Shown: positions 27,256-36,352, numbered from the stretch's first letter. The stretch: 64,000 bases of DNA from Herbaspirillum sp. SJZ107 (GCF_006715485.1 NZ_VFNH01000002.1:1817537-1881536); one strand, 5' to 3'. Numbers and translations: made by a program. Notes: generated from the letters alone by a model not told the origin.

Positions 27256-27298
27256 GGTCGGACTCCTTTTTTGCTACTATGCACCACAGCAAGGTCCA

Positions 27299-27338
27299 AG
27301 AAAATCGCATAATATTGATCGTATCAATCAGATTTTCT
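27299..27338. promoter_or_regulatory. Nested inverted repeats, putative LysR operator
   Basis: An inner perfect palindrome (ATTGAT at 27314-27319, CGT centre, ATCAAT at 27323-27328) fits the LysR T-N11-A rule. It is framed by a second perfect pair, AGAAAATC at 27299-27306 and GATTTTCT at 27331-27338. The whole block lies directly before the LysR ATG at 27346 and upstream of the divergent hydrolase. Confidence 0.65.
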
Positions 27339-27345
27339 GAGACTT

Positions 27346-28197
27346 ATGAAATCGCTCGATCTCGACGTCCTGGCCATGATGGTGGCCGTGGCCGACACCG
27401 GTAACATCAGCCGCGCGGCCGAGGTCGTGCATCGCTCGCAATCGGCGGTGAGCATGCAGATCAAGACATTGGAAACGGCCATCGGCAAGCCGCTCTTCGT
27501 GCGCAAGCCGCGCAGCGTCACGCCGACGCAGGATGGCGAGGTCCTGCTGACCTTCGCCCGGCGCATGCTCGCGCTGCGCGAGGAAGCCTGGGCCGCGGTG
27601 GTACGGCCGGACGTGACGGGGCGCGTCAGTATCGGCGTGCCCGACGACTATGCCTCTTCATTGCTGCCGGCGATCCTCAAGAAGTTTTCCGCGACCTATC
27701 CGAAGGTCGAGATCCAGGTCGTGGGCCTGCCGAGCGTGGCGCTGGCGCCCATGGTGAAGGACGGCTCGGTCGACCTGGTGTGCGCGACGCGTGTCAAAGG
27801 ACTGTCGGGGGAGTTCGTCCGCTTCGAACCGATGGTCTGGGCTGCCGCGCCGAGCGAGCGCGAACTCTGGAAAGAAAAACCGCTGCCGATTGCCGTGTTT
27901 CTGCCTGGTAGCGTCGCGCGGGAAAACGCGATCCGCAGTCTCGAGCGGGCGAAGATCCCGTATCGCACGTCTTACGAAAGCCCGAGTCTGATGGGGCTGC
28001 TCAGCATGGTCGAAGCAGGACTGGCGGTGGCGCCGCTGGCACGCTGTGCCGTGCCGGCTCACCTGTCCCTGCTTGGACAGGCACAGGGGCTGCCTGAAAT
28101 CGCGCCGCTGGAGGTCATCCTCGCGCGCAGCTCGACATCGAAGCGGCCGCCATGCGACTTCCTGGCCGAGAAGATCATGGCGGAGCTGCGCCGCTAG
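27346..28197 (+). CDS. LysR-family transcriptional regulator (LrhA-like)
   Basis: 283 residues with an N-terminal helix-turn-helix (GNISRAAEVVHRSQSAVSMQI) and a LysR substrate-binding domain starting GRVSIGVPDDYASSLLP, as in the LrhA/HexA-like branch. The start codon follows the nested palindrome closely, pointing to autoregulation. Its likely target is the divergent alpha/beta hydrolase. Its TAG stop overlaps the stop of the convergent DUF3943 gene (shared CTAG). Confidence 0.88.
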   Translation: MKSLDLDVLAMMVAVADTGNISRAAEVVHRSQSAVSMQIKTLETAIGKPLFVRKPRSVTPTQDGEVLLTFARRMLALREEAWAAVVRPDVTGRVSIGVPDDYASSLLPAILKKFSATYPKVEIQVVGLPSVALAPMVKDGSVDLVCATRVKGLSGEFVRFEPMVWAAAPSERELWKEKPLPIAVFLPGSVARENAIRSLERAKIPYRTSYESPSLMGLLSMVEAGLAVAPLARCAVPAHLSLLGQAQGLPEIAPLEVILARSSTSKRPPCDFLAEKIMAELRR

Positions 28198-29735
28198 GAC
28201 TTCACCGCCCCCATCCCGCCCGATGGCTGGTAGCTGTAATACAGCCCGACCGAGTCGTGCCGCTGCTGCGTTTCCAGTACGGTCGGGAAGGAAAAGCGGC
28301 GGCGTGAGGTGAGGTACCTGAGCGTGAGCGCATGCGGGCCGGCCACCCGGTAGCTGACCGAGGCATCGCCGCGCAGCACCCGGTCGGTACCGGCGGTTTC
28401 GGGGCTGGCGACACGGCCGTCGAAGAAGGCGCGTGCGCGCAGGTCGAACGACAGCCTGTCGCCGAGGATCAGGCGCAGGCCCAGCGCGCTCTGCGGCGCG
28501 AAGCCATAGTTGTATTGTCCGGCCGAGCTGGCGCGTATCGTGCCGGTCGAGGTATAGCCGACGCCCGCCGATGCATGGCCCTGCAGCGCCAGCCCGTCGG
28601 CCAGCCACCATTGCAGGTTGCTACCCAGCGAAACGCCGGTGCTCGCGATCCGGAACAGCTGCGGCGACAGGTAGTCGTAGCTGCCGTACAGCCCGGCGAT
28701 GCCGTGCAGCTTGTTGCCGGGCGAGTAGGGCGCACCGTACAGCAGGCCGCGCGAGCTCAGGCTTTCCAGGCCGTTCACGCTCGACACGCGGGCACTGAAG
28801 GCGAAGTAGTCGAACGGCTTGTGGTAGGTATAGCCCTCTTTGCCGGGCAAGCCATATTCGAGCGCGAAATCGGCCGCCACTTCCCTGCGCTTGGTCGCCA
28901 GCGACGGGCCGGCGTTGCTGTTCGACGGGTTGCTGACACCCAGTTGCAGGCGCCCGAAGGTGGCCGGGGTGGCGCCGGCCCACAGCGCAGCGGCGCGCCG
29001 GCTCCTCCCGCTCTGGCGGTTGAAGCCCATCCCCGGCGACACGATCGCGGCGCCGGTCTCGCGCAACAGCGGCTTCGATCCGTCGCCGCCGTCCAGCACC
29101 AGGCTCGCCATCCGGTACAGGGCTTCGCCCAGGAAGCTGCCGCCGAAGCTGGTCGTGATCTGGTCGTTGCGCGAAGGCGGCGTCGTCTCGCCGGCGATTT
29201 CCCAGACCGCGCTGCCGGCGAAGGCATAGCCGAGCGATTCCCAGAACGTCAGTCCGTTGCTGCGCGCGAGGTTGTAGTACACCGAACCCTGGTACGGGTG
29301 GCCCAGCTGGTTGATTTCGAAGGGGTCGCGGTCTTCGACCCAGCTGCTGTGCAGGTTGCGCCGGATCGACCCCATGGTGACGCGATAGTCGTCCGGCTTC
29401 ACGAAGGCGTGGTCGATGCGGTTCAGCGCGATCTGGAAGGCGGCGATTTCCAGCGCGGCCGCCCCGTAGCTCTTGTAGGGACGCGCATCGTCCTTGAGCA
29501 GCGGCCCCGGTGCGGCCGGCGACGCCGGTTCGCGCAGCGGGTCCCGGTTCTGGTCCTGTTCCTGAGCCTGGTCTTTGGCCGCTGCGGACGCCGCCGCAGT
29601 ATCGGTGAACCAGCTTTCGGCAAACGGGGTGTCGGCGGGCGCGCCGGGTGCTGCATGGGCGGCGCCGGCGGCCAGTGCCAGCAGCAGCGCCTGCACAGGC
29701 CGGCGCAGCTTGAATGTGTAGTGTGAAGCGTTCAT
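28194..29735 (-). CDS. DUF3943 family exported protein
   Basis: 513 residues from the ATG at 29735, with a signal peptide of about 29 residues. A low-complexity Ala/Gln/Asp region follows, then the DUF3943 core (KSYGAAALEIAAFQIALN, HPYQGSVYYNLARSNG, WESLGYAFAGSAVWEI). The C-terminal half has alternating aromatic and polar stretches (LGLRLILGDRLSFDLRARAFF) typical of outer-membrane beta strands. DUF3943 proteins are thought to be outer-membrane associated; no function is established. The upstream frame to 29765 has no ribosome site. Confidence 0.8.
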   Translation of the reverse strand: MNASHYTFKLRRPVQALLLALAAGAAHAAPGAPADTPFAESWFTDTAAASAAAKDQAQEQDQNRDPLREPASPAAPGPLLKDDARPYKSYGAAALEIAAFQIALNRIDHAFVKPDDYRVTMGSIRRNLHSSWVEDRDPFEINQLGHPYQGSVYYNLARSNGLTFWESLGYAFAGSAVWEIAGETTPPSRNDQITTSFGGSFLGEALYRMASLVLDGGDGSKPLLRETGAAIVSPGMGFNRQSGRSRRAAALWAGATPATFGRLQLGVSNPSNSNAGPSLATKRREVAADFALEYGLPGKEGYTYHKPFDYFAFSARVSSVNGLESLSSRGLLYGAPYSPGNKLHGIAGLYGSYDYLSPQLFRIASTGVSLGSNLQWWLADGLALQGHASAGVGYTSTGTIRASSAGQYNYGFAPQSALGLRLILGDRLSFDLRARAFFDGRVASPETAGTDRVLRGDASVSYRVAGPHALTLRYLTSRRRFSFPTVLETQQRHDSVGLYYSYQPSGGMGAVKS

Positions 29736-29793
29736 CTCTATTCCAGGTCGACTCGATGCGATCATGCTGTGTCCAGGCTTTGCTGCTCGCTCA

Positions 29794-29809
29794 CCGGGAG
29801 GACTCCCGG
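29794..29809. promoter_or_regulatory. GC-rich hairpin upstream of DUF3943 gene
   Basis: CCGGGAG at 29794-29800 and CTCCCGG at 29803-29809 form a perfect 7-bp stem with a 2-base centre in the 230-base gap before the leftward DUF3943 gene. It may be a protein site or a 5' leader structure. No T-run follows on either strand, so it is not called a terminator. Confidence 0.35.
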
Positions 29810-29965
29810 GACGAGTGTTAGCATAAATATAATGGCTCGCAAGAAATGTCGTCGCACGAATTGCATGATGGAATGGACATGCGGGATTGCGCGCCTCGCC
29901 AAGGTGAAACGTTATCGGTTTATTCGGCGCGAATCTTGATCATTCGGGGCAAAGTGCTCCATCCG

Positions 29966-31198
29966 TTACAGTGGCGCCACGGTCTGCAGCCACGCCCGGT
30001 AACGTTGCGCCAGGCGCGCACCGCGCAGCTGGTCGAGTACCAGCGTGAAGGCAGGACTGTAGGCCGCCAGCGCGCCCGCACCCGCTGCCAGCGCATGCAG
30101 CCGGCGCCGTACCAGCGCCATGCGCGCCAGGCTGACCAGTGCCTTGTCCTTCCAGTCGACGGCGGGCATGGCGGCCGCCGGTTCACGGCCGGCCTGCCAT
30201 GCGCACGGCAGGTCCGGCACCGCCGCCAGCGCGGTCGCGATGCCGACGATGGCGACGCCGGCTTGCAGCGCCTGCTCGGCGACCGGGCGGCGCGCGATGC
30301 CGCCGGTGGTCATCAGGGGCATGGTCGCCACCTGTGCGAGGGCGCGCGCGAACTCCAGGAAATAGGCTTCGCGCGCCAGCGTGCGGCCGTCGGCGGTGCG
30401 GCCCTGCATGGCCGGGCTCTCGTAGCTGCCGCCCGAGAGTTCGACCAGGTCGACCTGCTCGGCATTCAGCATCGCCAGTACCTCCCTGGCGTCGTTTTCG
30501 GAAAAGCCGCCGCGCTGGAAGTCGGCCGAATTCAGCTTGACGCCGACGCAGAAGGCCGGCGCGACGCGCGCCCGCACCGCGCGCACGACGTCCAGCAGCA
30601 GGCGCGCCCGCCGGGCCAGGCTGCCGCCCCAGGCGTCATCGCGGCGGTTGGTCAGCGGCGACAGGAATTGCGAGAGCAGGTAGCCGTGCGCCGCATGGAT
30701 CTGCACACCCGTGAAGCCGGCCTGCTCGGCCGCGTGCGCGGTGGCCGCGAAGCGTTCGATCACCTCGGCGATGTCGGCCTCGCTCATCGCCCGCGGCTGC
30801 GCGAACATCTTGCTGTGCTTGCCCATGTCCAGCGCCACCGCCGACGGGGCCCAGGCCAGGCCGCCCATGTTGGCCATGACCTGGCGGCCGGGGTGGCTGA
30901 TCTGCATCCAGGCCTGGGCGCCGCCTGCGCGCGCCGCCCGTGCCCACGCCTTGAACGGGTCGAGCGGCGTATCCGCTTCCAGCGCGATGGTGCCGGGGCC
31001 GGTCAGCGCGCGGCGGTCGACCATCACGTTGCCGGTGATGAGCAGGCCGGCACCGCCCTCGGCCCAGCGCCGGTACAAGCGGACGATGCGCGGGCCCGGC
31101 AATTGCCCGGCGTCGGCCAGGGTTTCTTCCATGGCGGCCTTGGCCAGGCGGTTGGAGACGATGGCGCCGTTCGGCAGGGTCAGGGGCGTGAAAAGCAT
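29966..31198 (-). CDS. Old Yellow Enzyme family NADH:flavin oxidoreductase
   Basis: 410 residues with an FMN-binding TIM barrel: LFTPLTLPNGAIVSNRLAKAAM at the start (quoted in part), WMQISHPGRQ, the HAAHGYLLSQFLSPLTNRR active-site loop with its His pair, and MTTGGIARR near the end. It belongs to the class that reduces activated alkenes or nitro compounds. There is no iron-sulfur cluster domain, since the protein ends after the barrel. It is divergent from a merR gene and has a classic MerR-type promoter (31232-31262), so it is probably induced by that regulator in response to an electrophile or oxidant. Confidence 0.9.
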   Translation of the reverse strand: MLFTPLTLPNGAIVSNRLAKAAMEETLADAGQLPGPRIVRLYRRWAEGGAGLLITGNVMVDRRALTGPGTIALEADTPLDPFKAWARAARAGGAQAWMQISHPGRQVMANMGGLAWAPSAVALDMGKHSKMFAQPRAMSEADIAEVIERFAATAHAAEQAGFTGVQIHAAHGYLLSQFLSPLTNRRDDAWGGSLARRARLLLDVVRAVRARVAPAFCVGVKLNSADFQRGGFSENDAREVLAMLNAEQVDLVELSGGSYESPAMQGRTADGRTLAREAYFLEFARALAQVATMPLMTTGGIARRPVAEQALQAGVAIVGIATALAAVPDLPCAWQAGREPAAAMPAVDWKDKALVSLARMALVRRRLHALAAGAGALAAYSPAFTLVLDQLRGARLAQRYRAWLQTVAPL

Positions 31199-31231
31199 GG
31201 GGAGGATTCCTGGGTTCGATCGAGATGCGTT

Positions 31232-31262
31232 ATCCTAAGCTTGAAGTCAACTTCAAGGTCAA
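31232..31262 (-). promoter_or_regulatory. MerR-type promoter with 19-bp spacer and 16-18 bp palindrome
   Basis: Reading leftward, -35 TTGACC (31257-31262) and -10 TAGGAT (31232-31237) are separated by 19 bases, the over-long spacing typical of MerR-activated promoters. The spacer holds the palindrome CTTGAAGT-CA-ACTTCAAG (31240-31257 on the + strand). It drives the Old Yellow Enzyme gene and also lies in front of merR. Confidence 0.8.
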
Positions 31263-31268
31263 GTCTCC

Positions 31269-31679
31269 ATGAACATGAAAATCGGCGAACTGGCGCAGCG
31301 CGCCGGCATCCCGCCATCGACCATCCGTTATTACGAAAAAGAAGGCTTGCTGCCCAAGGTGCAGCGTGGCGCCAACGGCTACCGGGTCTACCAGGCCAGT
31401 GCGCTGGAGCGGCTGGACCTCATCCAGCTGGGCCAGAAGCTGGGCTTTTCGCTGGAGACGATCCGCAGCGTGGCCGCCTTGCACGGCGCCGCATTGAAGG
31501 ATGCGCTGCTCGGCCAACTGGACGCGCGGCTGCAGGAGATCGACCGCCTGCGCGCGATCCTCGACGAGCAGCGCCACGCGGTCGCCGGCGCCAGGGACAA
31601 GGTGCGGCAATCCCTGGCCGACGGCGAGTGCCGGGTGCAGGCGGCGTGGACCACGGGCGCATGCGCCGGGCGCGCCTGA
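31269..31679 (+). CDS. MerR-family transcriptional regulator
   Basis: 136 residues. The N-terminal MerR DNA-binding domain reads KIGELAQRAGIPPSTIRYYE, followed by a dimerisation helix (about 80-115). Cysteines are C119 in DGECR and one in TGACAGRA near the C-terminus, which might form a redox or ligand site, but the cysteine pattern of SoxR or of metal-sensing members is not present. An alternative start is the ATG at 31275. It is divergent from the Old Yellow Enzyme gene and almost certainly its regulator. Confidence 0.88.
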   Translation: MNMKIGELAQRAGIPPSTIRYYEKEGLLPKVQRGANGYRVYQASALERLDLIQLGQKLGFSLETIRSVAALHGAALKDALLGQLDARLQEIDRLRAILDEQRHAVAGARDKVRQSLADGECRVQAAWTTGACAGRA

Positions 31680-31729
31680 AGCGCCGCCGGCCGAACTGTT
31701 GCGCCGGCACGATCGTTTAGAATAACCCG

Positions 31730-32383
31730 ATGACGAAAGCAAGCAGATCGAAGACCGTTCCCGGCAAGGCCGAGGAAGACGGCACCCGTGCCCGCATCCT
31801 GAATGTCGCCCTCCGTGAGTTCTCCCGGCTCGGCTTGAGCGGCGCCCGCATCGATGCGATCGCGGCGGAAAGTGGGCTCAACAAGGCGATGATCTATTAT
31901 CACTTCGGCAGCAAGGAGGACTTGTACGTCGCCGCGCTGGAAGAAAGCTACCGCCGCTTCCGCGACATCGAAGGCGGGCTGCATATCGACGAGACGCTGG
32001 CGCCGCTGGATGCCCTGCGCAAGCTGGTCGGGGCCAGTTTCGATTTCCATGCGGCGCATCCGGAATTCGTCCGGATGGTGATGAACGAGAACATCAACCA
32101 CGGCGACTACATCGGCAAGATCCCGGCGCTGCGCGAGATCAACCGCTCGGCCATCGTCCTGCTGGAGCGGCTGTGCCGGCGCGGCGTCGCCGACGGGGTG
32201 TTCCGCGCCGATGTCGATCCAATCGACCTGCACATGTCGATCAGCGCGCTGTCGTTCTACAACGTCTCCAACCGGCATACCTTCAGCTTCATCTTCGACC
32301 GCGACCTCGGCGCCGCCGAGGTGCACGCGGCGCGCCGCGACGCCGTGATCGACACGATCCTGCGCTACGTACGCGTCCCCTGA
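31730..32383 (+). CDS. TetR-family transcriptional regulator
   Basis: 217 residues. The N-terminal helix-turn-helix (about 20-65) has ILNVALREFSRLGLSGARI and GLNKAMIYYHFGSKEDLY. The C-terminal domain, with HPEFVRMVMNENINHGDYIG, resembles the RutR-like ligand-binding group. It is convergent with the glucose dehydrogenase-porin operon (stop 22 bases from the porin stop). A TetR-like palindrome upstream of gcd makes that operon a possible target. Its own upstream region shows no copy of the site. Confidence 0.85.
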   Translation: MTKASRSKTVPGKAEEDGTRARILNVALREFSRLGLSGARIDAIAAESGLNKAMIYYHFGSKEDLYVAALEESYRRFRDIEGGLHIDETLAPLDALRKLVGASFDFHAAHPEFVRMVMNENINHGDYIGKIPALREINRSAIVLLERLCRRGVADGVFRADVDPIDLHMSISALSFYNVSNRHTFSFIFDRDLGAAEVHAARRDAVIDTILRYVRVP

Positions 32384-32405
32384 GCGGCGCGCACGCACAG
32401 CTGCG

Positions 32406-33668
32406 TCAGAACGCGATTCTCAGCTGGGTGCCGAGCGCCAGCGCGTTGCGGGTCGCGCGGTAGCCGAAGGCGCCCGGATCGACCACGTACTGGACGTCGG
32501 CGCGCACGCCCAGCCAGCGCCGCGGCTGCACGCCGTAGCTCAGTTCGACCACGGTTTCGCCGGCAGGGCGTGCCGCATAGCCGCCGGCGTCGGGATCGGC
32601 GGCGGCGGCTTCGCGCAGGCGTGGATTGACCTGCGCCTGCACCACGCCCAGCGCCAGCGTATCGGCATCGCGGCCGGCAAAGGTGCCGGTCTTGACCAGG
32701 CCGGCCGCATACCAGCGCGTGATCTGCGCCGACGCCTTGGGGTTGGCCGTGAACTGGCCGAACACGGCGAGGCCGCGGCCGCGTGCCTGGCGCAGGATCG
32801 TCTGGTCGGCCAGCAGGTAGATGCCGTAGCGGCCGTCCACCGTGCCGGTCTCGCCCTGGCGCTTGGCGCGCGCCGTGTCGTAGAACACGCCGAGCTTGTA
32901 GTGGCCGGGGAGCGCCGCATCCTGCGGCGCGGAACCCGGCGCGTATTCCAGCTCCAGCGGCAGCATCATGCCGGCCGTGCCGGCGGCGAATGGCCGGAAG
33001 GCGTTGTCCCGGTCGCCGAGGTGCGGATTGTCCTGGTACACGCCGGTGCGCAGCAGCAGGTCGGGGCGGAGCCGGTAGCGCACGGCCGCGCCCCAGCGCG
33101 CATTCGGGTAGTTGTACCAGCCGCTGTTGCCCGACATCGACAGCGGGTGGGCGCAGAACGCCGCATTCACCAGCTGGCAGCCCAGGATCATGCCGCCCAG
33201 GTCATTGCCCATCGCGAAAAAGCCGAGACGGAGGTTGAGCCGGCCGGCCAGCAGGTTCTGTTCGATGCTGGCCTCGCTCAGGCGCGTGTACGGACCGCCG
33301 TAGACTTCCTGCACCGGCAGCCGGTTGCCGATGTAGTCGGCCGACACGCCGGCGCCGCGCCGGTCGTTGACGGTGAAGTGCAGGGTGGTGCCGGACCAGC
33401 CGGCGATGCGCGCCATGTCGAGATCGGCGCCCAGGCGCAGCTGCTGGGCATAGGTGCTGCCGCGGGCGCGCCCGCCGCTGACGTTGGCGAAGGTCTCGGA
33501 GACGTAGTCGCCGCGGAAGTTGACGCCGGCATCCAGATAGCGGCTGCGGGCGCCGCCCCAGTCGCCGCTCAGGGTGGCGTCATCGGCATGCGCGGCCGCC
33601 GGGGCCAGCGCCACCGCGGCCAGCAGGAAGGCGCGGCATGCATTCTCATGTTTCATACGAAGGCGCAT
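32406..33668 (-). CDS. oprB: OprB-type carbohydrate-selective porin
   Basis: 420 residues from the ATG at 33668 (GGAG about 11 bases upstream); an in-frame ATG at 33656 is the alternative. The signal peptide ends near AAAHA. The mature start LSGDWGGARSRYLDAGVNF is the signature of the OprB family, and the C-terminus ends in aromatic Phe as outer-membrane porins do. The gene begins five bases after the gcd stop, so the two are one transcript. In Pseudomonas putida an OprB paralogue also follows gcd. The porin probably lets glucose reach the periplasmic dehydrogenase. Confidence 0.88.
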   Translation of the reverse strand: MRLRMKHENACRAFLLAAVALAPAAAHADDATLSGDWGGARSRYLDAGVNFRGDYVSETFANVSGGRARGSTYAQQLRLGADLDMARIAGWSGTTLHFTVNDRRGAGVSADYIGNRLPVQEVYGGPYTRLSEASIEQNLLAGRLNLRLGFFAMGNDLGGMILGCQLVNAAFCAHPLSMSGNSGWYNYPNARWGAAVRYRLRPDLLLRTGVYQDNPHLGDRDNAFRPFAAGTAGMMLPLELEYAPGSAPQDAALPGHYKLGVFYDTARAKRQGETGTVDGRYGIYLLADQTILRQARGRGLAVFGQFTANPKASAQITRWYAAGLVKTGTFAGRDADTLALGVVQAQVNPRLREAAAADPDAGGYAARPAGETVVELSYGVQPRRWLGVRADVQYVVDPGAFGYRATRNALALGTQLRIAF

Positions 33669-33673
33669 ACGGA

Positions 33674-36106
33674 TCAGCGCTCCAGCGCATAGGCGATCAC
33701 GTAGTCGCCGCGGTCCGGCGATTGCCGTGCGCCGCCGGCCGAGATCAGCACGTACTGCTTGCCGGTCTTGGGCGACACGTAGCTCATCGGCCCGCCCTGG
33801 CTGCCCACCGGCAGGCGCGCTTTCCAGACTTCCTTGCCGGTGGCGCTGTCGAAGGCGCGCAGGTAGTAGTCCTGGGTGCCGGCGATGAACACCAGGCCGC
33901 CCTGGGTCGCCAGCGTGCCGCCTAAGGTCGGCATCCCGATCGGCATTTTCATACCCATCTTGATGCCGAACGGACCGGTGTCCTGCACGGTACCGACCGG
34001 GACTTGCCATAGCACCTTGCGGGTCGTCAGGTCCACCGCCGACAGCGTGCCGAACGGCGGCTTCTGGCAGGGAATGCCGAGCGGCGACATGAAGCGGTTC
34101 TTGTTGACCGCATACGGCGTGCCCTTCAGCGGCACCGCGCCCATGCCGGTGTTGACCGCTTCGCCGCCGTTGCTGGCCGGGCCGGCATCGGTCTTTTGCG
34201 GGATCATCTGCACCCACAGGCCGAGGCGCATGTCGTTGACGAAGATGACGTGGTGATTCGGGTCGGTGGACAGGCTGCCCCAGTTCATGCCGCCCAGCGA
34301 GCCGGGGAAGCTCAGCGAGACGTCGGTGCCCGGCGCCGTGAACAGGCCTTCATAGCGCATCGATTTGAAGCTGATGCGGCACATCAGCTGGTCGAACGGG
34401 GTCGCGCCCCACATGTCCGATTCCTTCAGGGTGTCGGCGCCGATGCTCGGCATGCCGGTGGAAAAAGGTTGCGTCTGCGAGTACTGCTCCTTGAAGATGC
34501 CGGCGATCTTGACCGGACGCTCCTCGACTTGCGTGAGCGGCTTGCCGGTCAGGCGGTCGAGCACGAAGAGTTGGCCGGACTTCGAGCCGAACACCACGGC
34601 GGGCGTGGTCGCGCCGTCCTTGCCGGGAAAGTCGATCAGGCTCGGCTGCATCGGCACGTCGAAGTCCCACAGGTCGTTATGGACGGTCTGGTACACCCAC
34701 TTCTGCTTGCCGGTGCCGGCGTCGAGCGCCAGAATCGAGGTGGCGTAGCGGTGATCGAGCGGGGTGCGGTTGCCGCCCCACAAATCGACCGAGGAGCTGC
34801 CCATCGGGATGAAGACGGTGTTCATTGCGGCGTCGTACGACATCGGCGCCCACGAATTCGGCGTGCTGCGGGCGAAGGTCTGGCCCGGCTGCAGGCGGGC
34901 GTTCGGATTGTCGCGGCCCGGATCGAAGGCCCAGCGCATCGCGCCGGTAACGACGTCGAAGCCGCGCAGCACGCCGCCCGGCATGTCGGTCTGCACGTTG
35001 TCGGCCACGCGCCCGCCTACCACCACGGTGGTGCCGGCCAGGGTCGGTGCGGAGGTGAGCTGGTAGGTCGGATCGTCGGCGCCGCCCAGGCCCGCCTTCA
35101 GGTCGACGAAGCCGTCCTTGCCGAAGCCCTGGCACAGGGCGCCGCTGTCGGCGTCGATGGCGACCAGGCGCGCGTCGATGGTATTCATCAAGAGGCGGCG
35201 CTGGCAGTTGGCACCAGGCGGCAGCGTGGCCGCGGCCACGGGCGAGGCGCCGGCCAGGGTCGGCTGCGCCAGGGGCTGGGTCGCATCGAAATAGGCGAGG
35301 CCGCGGCAGCGGTTCCAGACCTGCGCCTGCGCATCGATGTCGCGCTCCCAGATCTTCTTGCCGCTGTCGGCGTCGACGGCGATCACGTTGTTATGCGGCG
35401 TGCACAGGAAGATGCGGTCGCCGACCTGGAGCGGGGTTTCCTGGTCTTCGGCGCCGTTGCCGGTGGGGCTGACCGGGGTGTCGCCGGTATGGAAGGTCCA
35501 CGCGATCTTCAAGCCCTTCACGTTGTCGCGCGTGATCTGGTCGATGGCGGCGAAGCGGCTGCCACCCGCCGTATTGCCGTAGTGGCTCCAGTTCTTTTGT
35601 TCCTGGCCGCGGGCAACCGGCACCAGTGGCGTGGGCGTGCCCTGGAAGGCGACGGTCGGGTGCGGCGCAAACATCTGGACGAAGGTGGCGCCCATGCCCA
35701 CCGCCAGCACGGCAGCCAGCGCGTAGGCACCCTTGGCAGCGGTGGTCCGGGCCTCGCGCTTGCGCAACGACGGCCAGGCCAGCAGCGCCAGCACCATCAG
35801 GCCGGTGGGCAGCATCAGGCGCGACACCAGCGGCCAGAAATCGAAGCCGACATCGGCCAGCGCCCAGACCAGGGTGCCGGCGAATGCGGCCCCATACACG
35901 GTGACGGCGGACGATTTCAGCCGCATGAACCCGATGGCGGCGATCACGATGACCGCGCCGGCGATCAGGAAGTAGGGACTGCCGTGCAATACCGCCAGCT
36001 TGGCGCCGCCGACGAAGAAGAACAGGCCGGTAGCCAGTAAGACGAGCCCGAGCAATACACACCCGGCCTTCAGCGCCGCTGAAGGATGGGTTTCGCTTTT
36101 AGTCAT
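33674..36106 (-). CDS. gcd: Membrane-bound PQQ-dependent glucose dehydrogenase
   Basis: 810 residues, close to the usual ~800. Five N-terminal membrane helices (about residues 15-140) are followed by a periplasmic quinoprotein propeller with WSHYGNTAGGSRFAAIDQI, NTIDARLVAIDADSG and MWGATPFDQLMCRI. The enzyme oxidises aldoses to lactones in the periplasm with PQQ and passes electrons to ubiquinone, which could feed the cyo oxidase at 14-18 kb. The start at 36106 has GGAGAG upstream. No PQQ biosynthesis genes are in the window. An 18-base near-palindrome lies 190 bases upstream. Confidence 0.95.
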   Translation of the reverse strand: MTKSETHPSAALKAGCVLLGLVLLATGLFFFVGGAKLAVLHGSPYFLIAGAVIVIAAIGFMRLKSSAVTVYGAAFAGTLVWALADVGFDFWPLVSRLMLPTGLMVLALLAWPSLRKREARTTAAKGAYALAAVLAVGMGATFVQMFAPHPTVAFQGTPTPLVPVARGQEQKNWSHYGNTAGGSRFAAIDQITRDNVKGLKIAWTFHTGDTPVSPTGNGAEDQETPLQVGDRIFLCTPHNNVIAVDADSGKKIWERDIDAQAQVWNRCRGLAYFDATQPLAQPTLAGASPVAAATLPPGANCQRRLLMNTIDARLVAIDADSGALCQGFGKDGFVDLKAGLGGADDPTYQLTSAPTLAGTTVVVGGRVADNVQTDMPGGVLRGFDVVTGAMRWAFDPGRDNPNARLQPGQTFARSTPNSWAPMSYDAAMNTVFIPMGSSSVDLWGGNRTPLDHRYATSILALDAGTGKQKWVYQTVHNDLWDFDVPMQPSLIDFPGKDGATTPAVVFGSKSGQLFVLDRLTGKPLTQVEERPVKIAGIFKEQYSQTQPFSTGMPSIGADTLKESDMWGATPFDQLMCRISFKSMRYEGLFTAPGTDVSLSFPGSLGGMNWGSLSTDPNHHVIFVNDMRLGLWVQMIPQKTDAGPASNGGEAVNTGMGAVPLKGTPYAVNKNRFMSPLGIPCQKPPFGTLSAVDLTTRKVLWQVPVGTVQDTGPFGIKMGMKMPIGMPTLGGTLATQGGLVFIAGTQDYYLRAFDSATGKEVWKARLPVGSQGGPMSYVSPKTGKQYVLISAGGARQSPDRGDYVIAYALER

Positions 36107-36295
36107 TTGAATATCTCTCCGAGAACTTATCCTGCATGAAGGCGGCGCCACGCAGGGTCGAACAGGGCATCGACCGCGCCGGGGAAGGCGCGCGTTTGCG
36201 TCCGCGCTGCACAGGCAGCACGCCGGTCGTCGGGACGCTCGACCAGCACCGCAGTGTCAAGTGGGCTTGGCTGAAACAAGCCGCGGGCCATATTA

Positions 36296-36313
36296 TAACT
36301 AACTAGTTGGTTA
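36296..36313. promoter_or_regulatory. TetR-like near-palindrome upstream of gcd
   Basis: TAACTAACT (36296-36304) and AGTTGGTTA (36305-36313) form an 18-base palindrome centred on ACTAGT with one mismatch per half. It lies in an AT-rich patch between the leftward gcd gene and the end of the kinase gene. Symmetry and size fit TetR-family sites; the TetR gene at 31730 is a candidate binder. Confidence 0.55.
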
Positions 36314-36352
36314 ATTGCTGCGGATGTTGCAAAAATGGGCTGCCGGAGGTGT

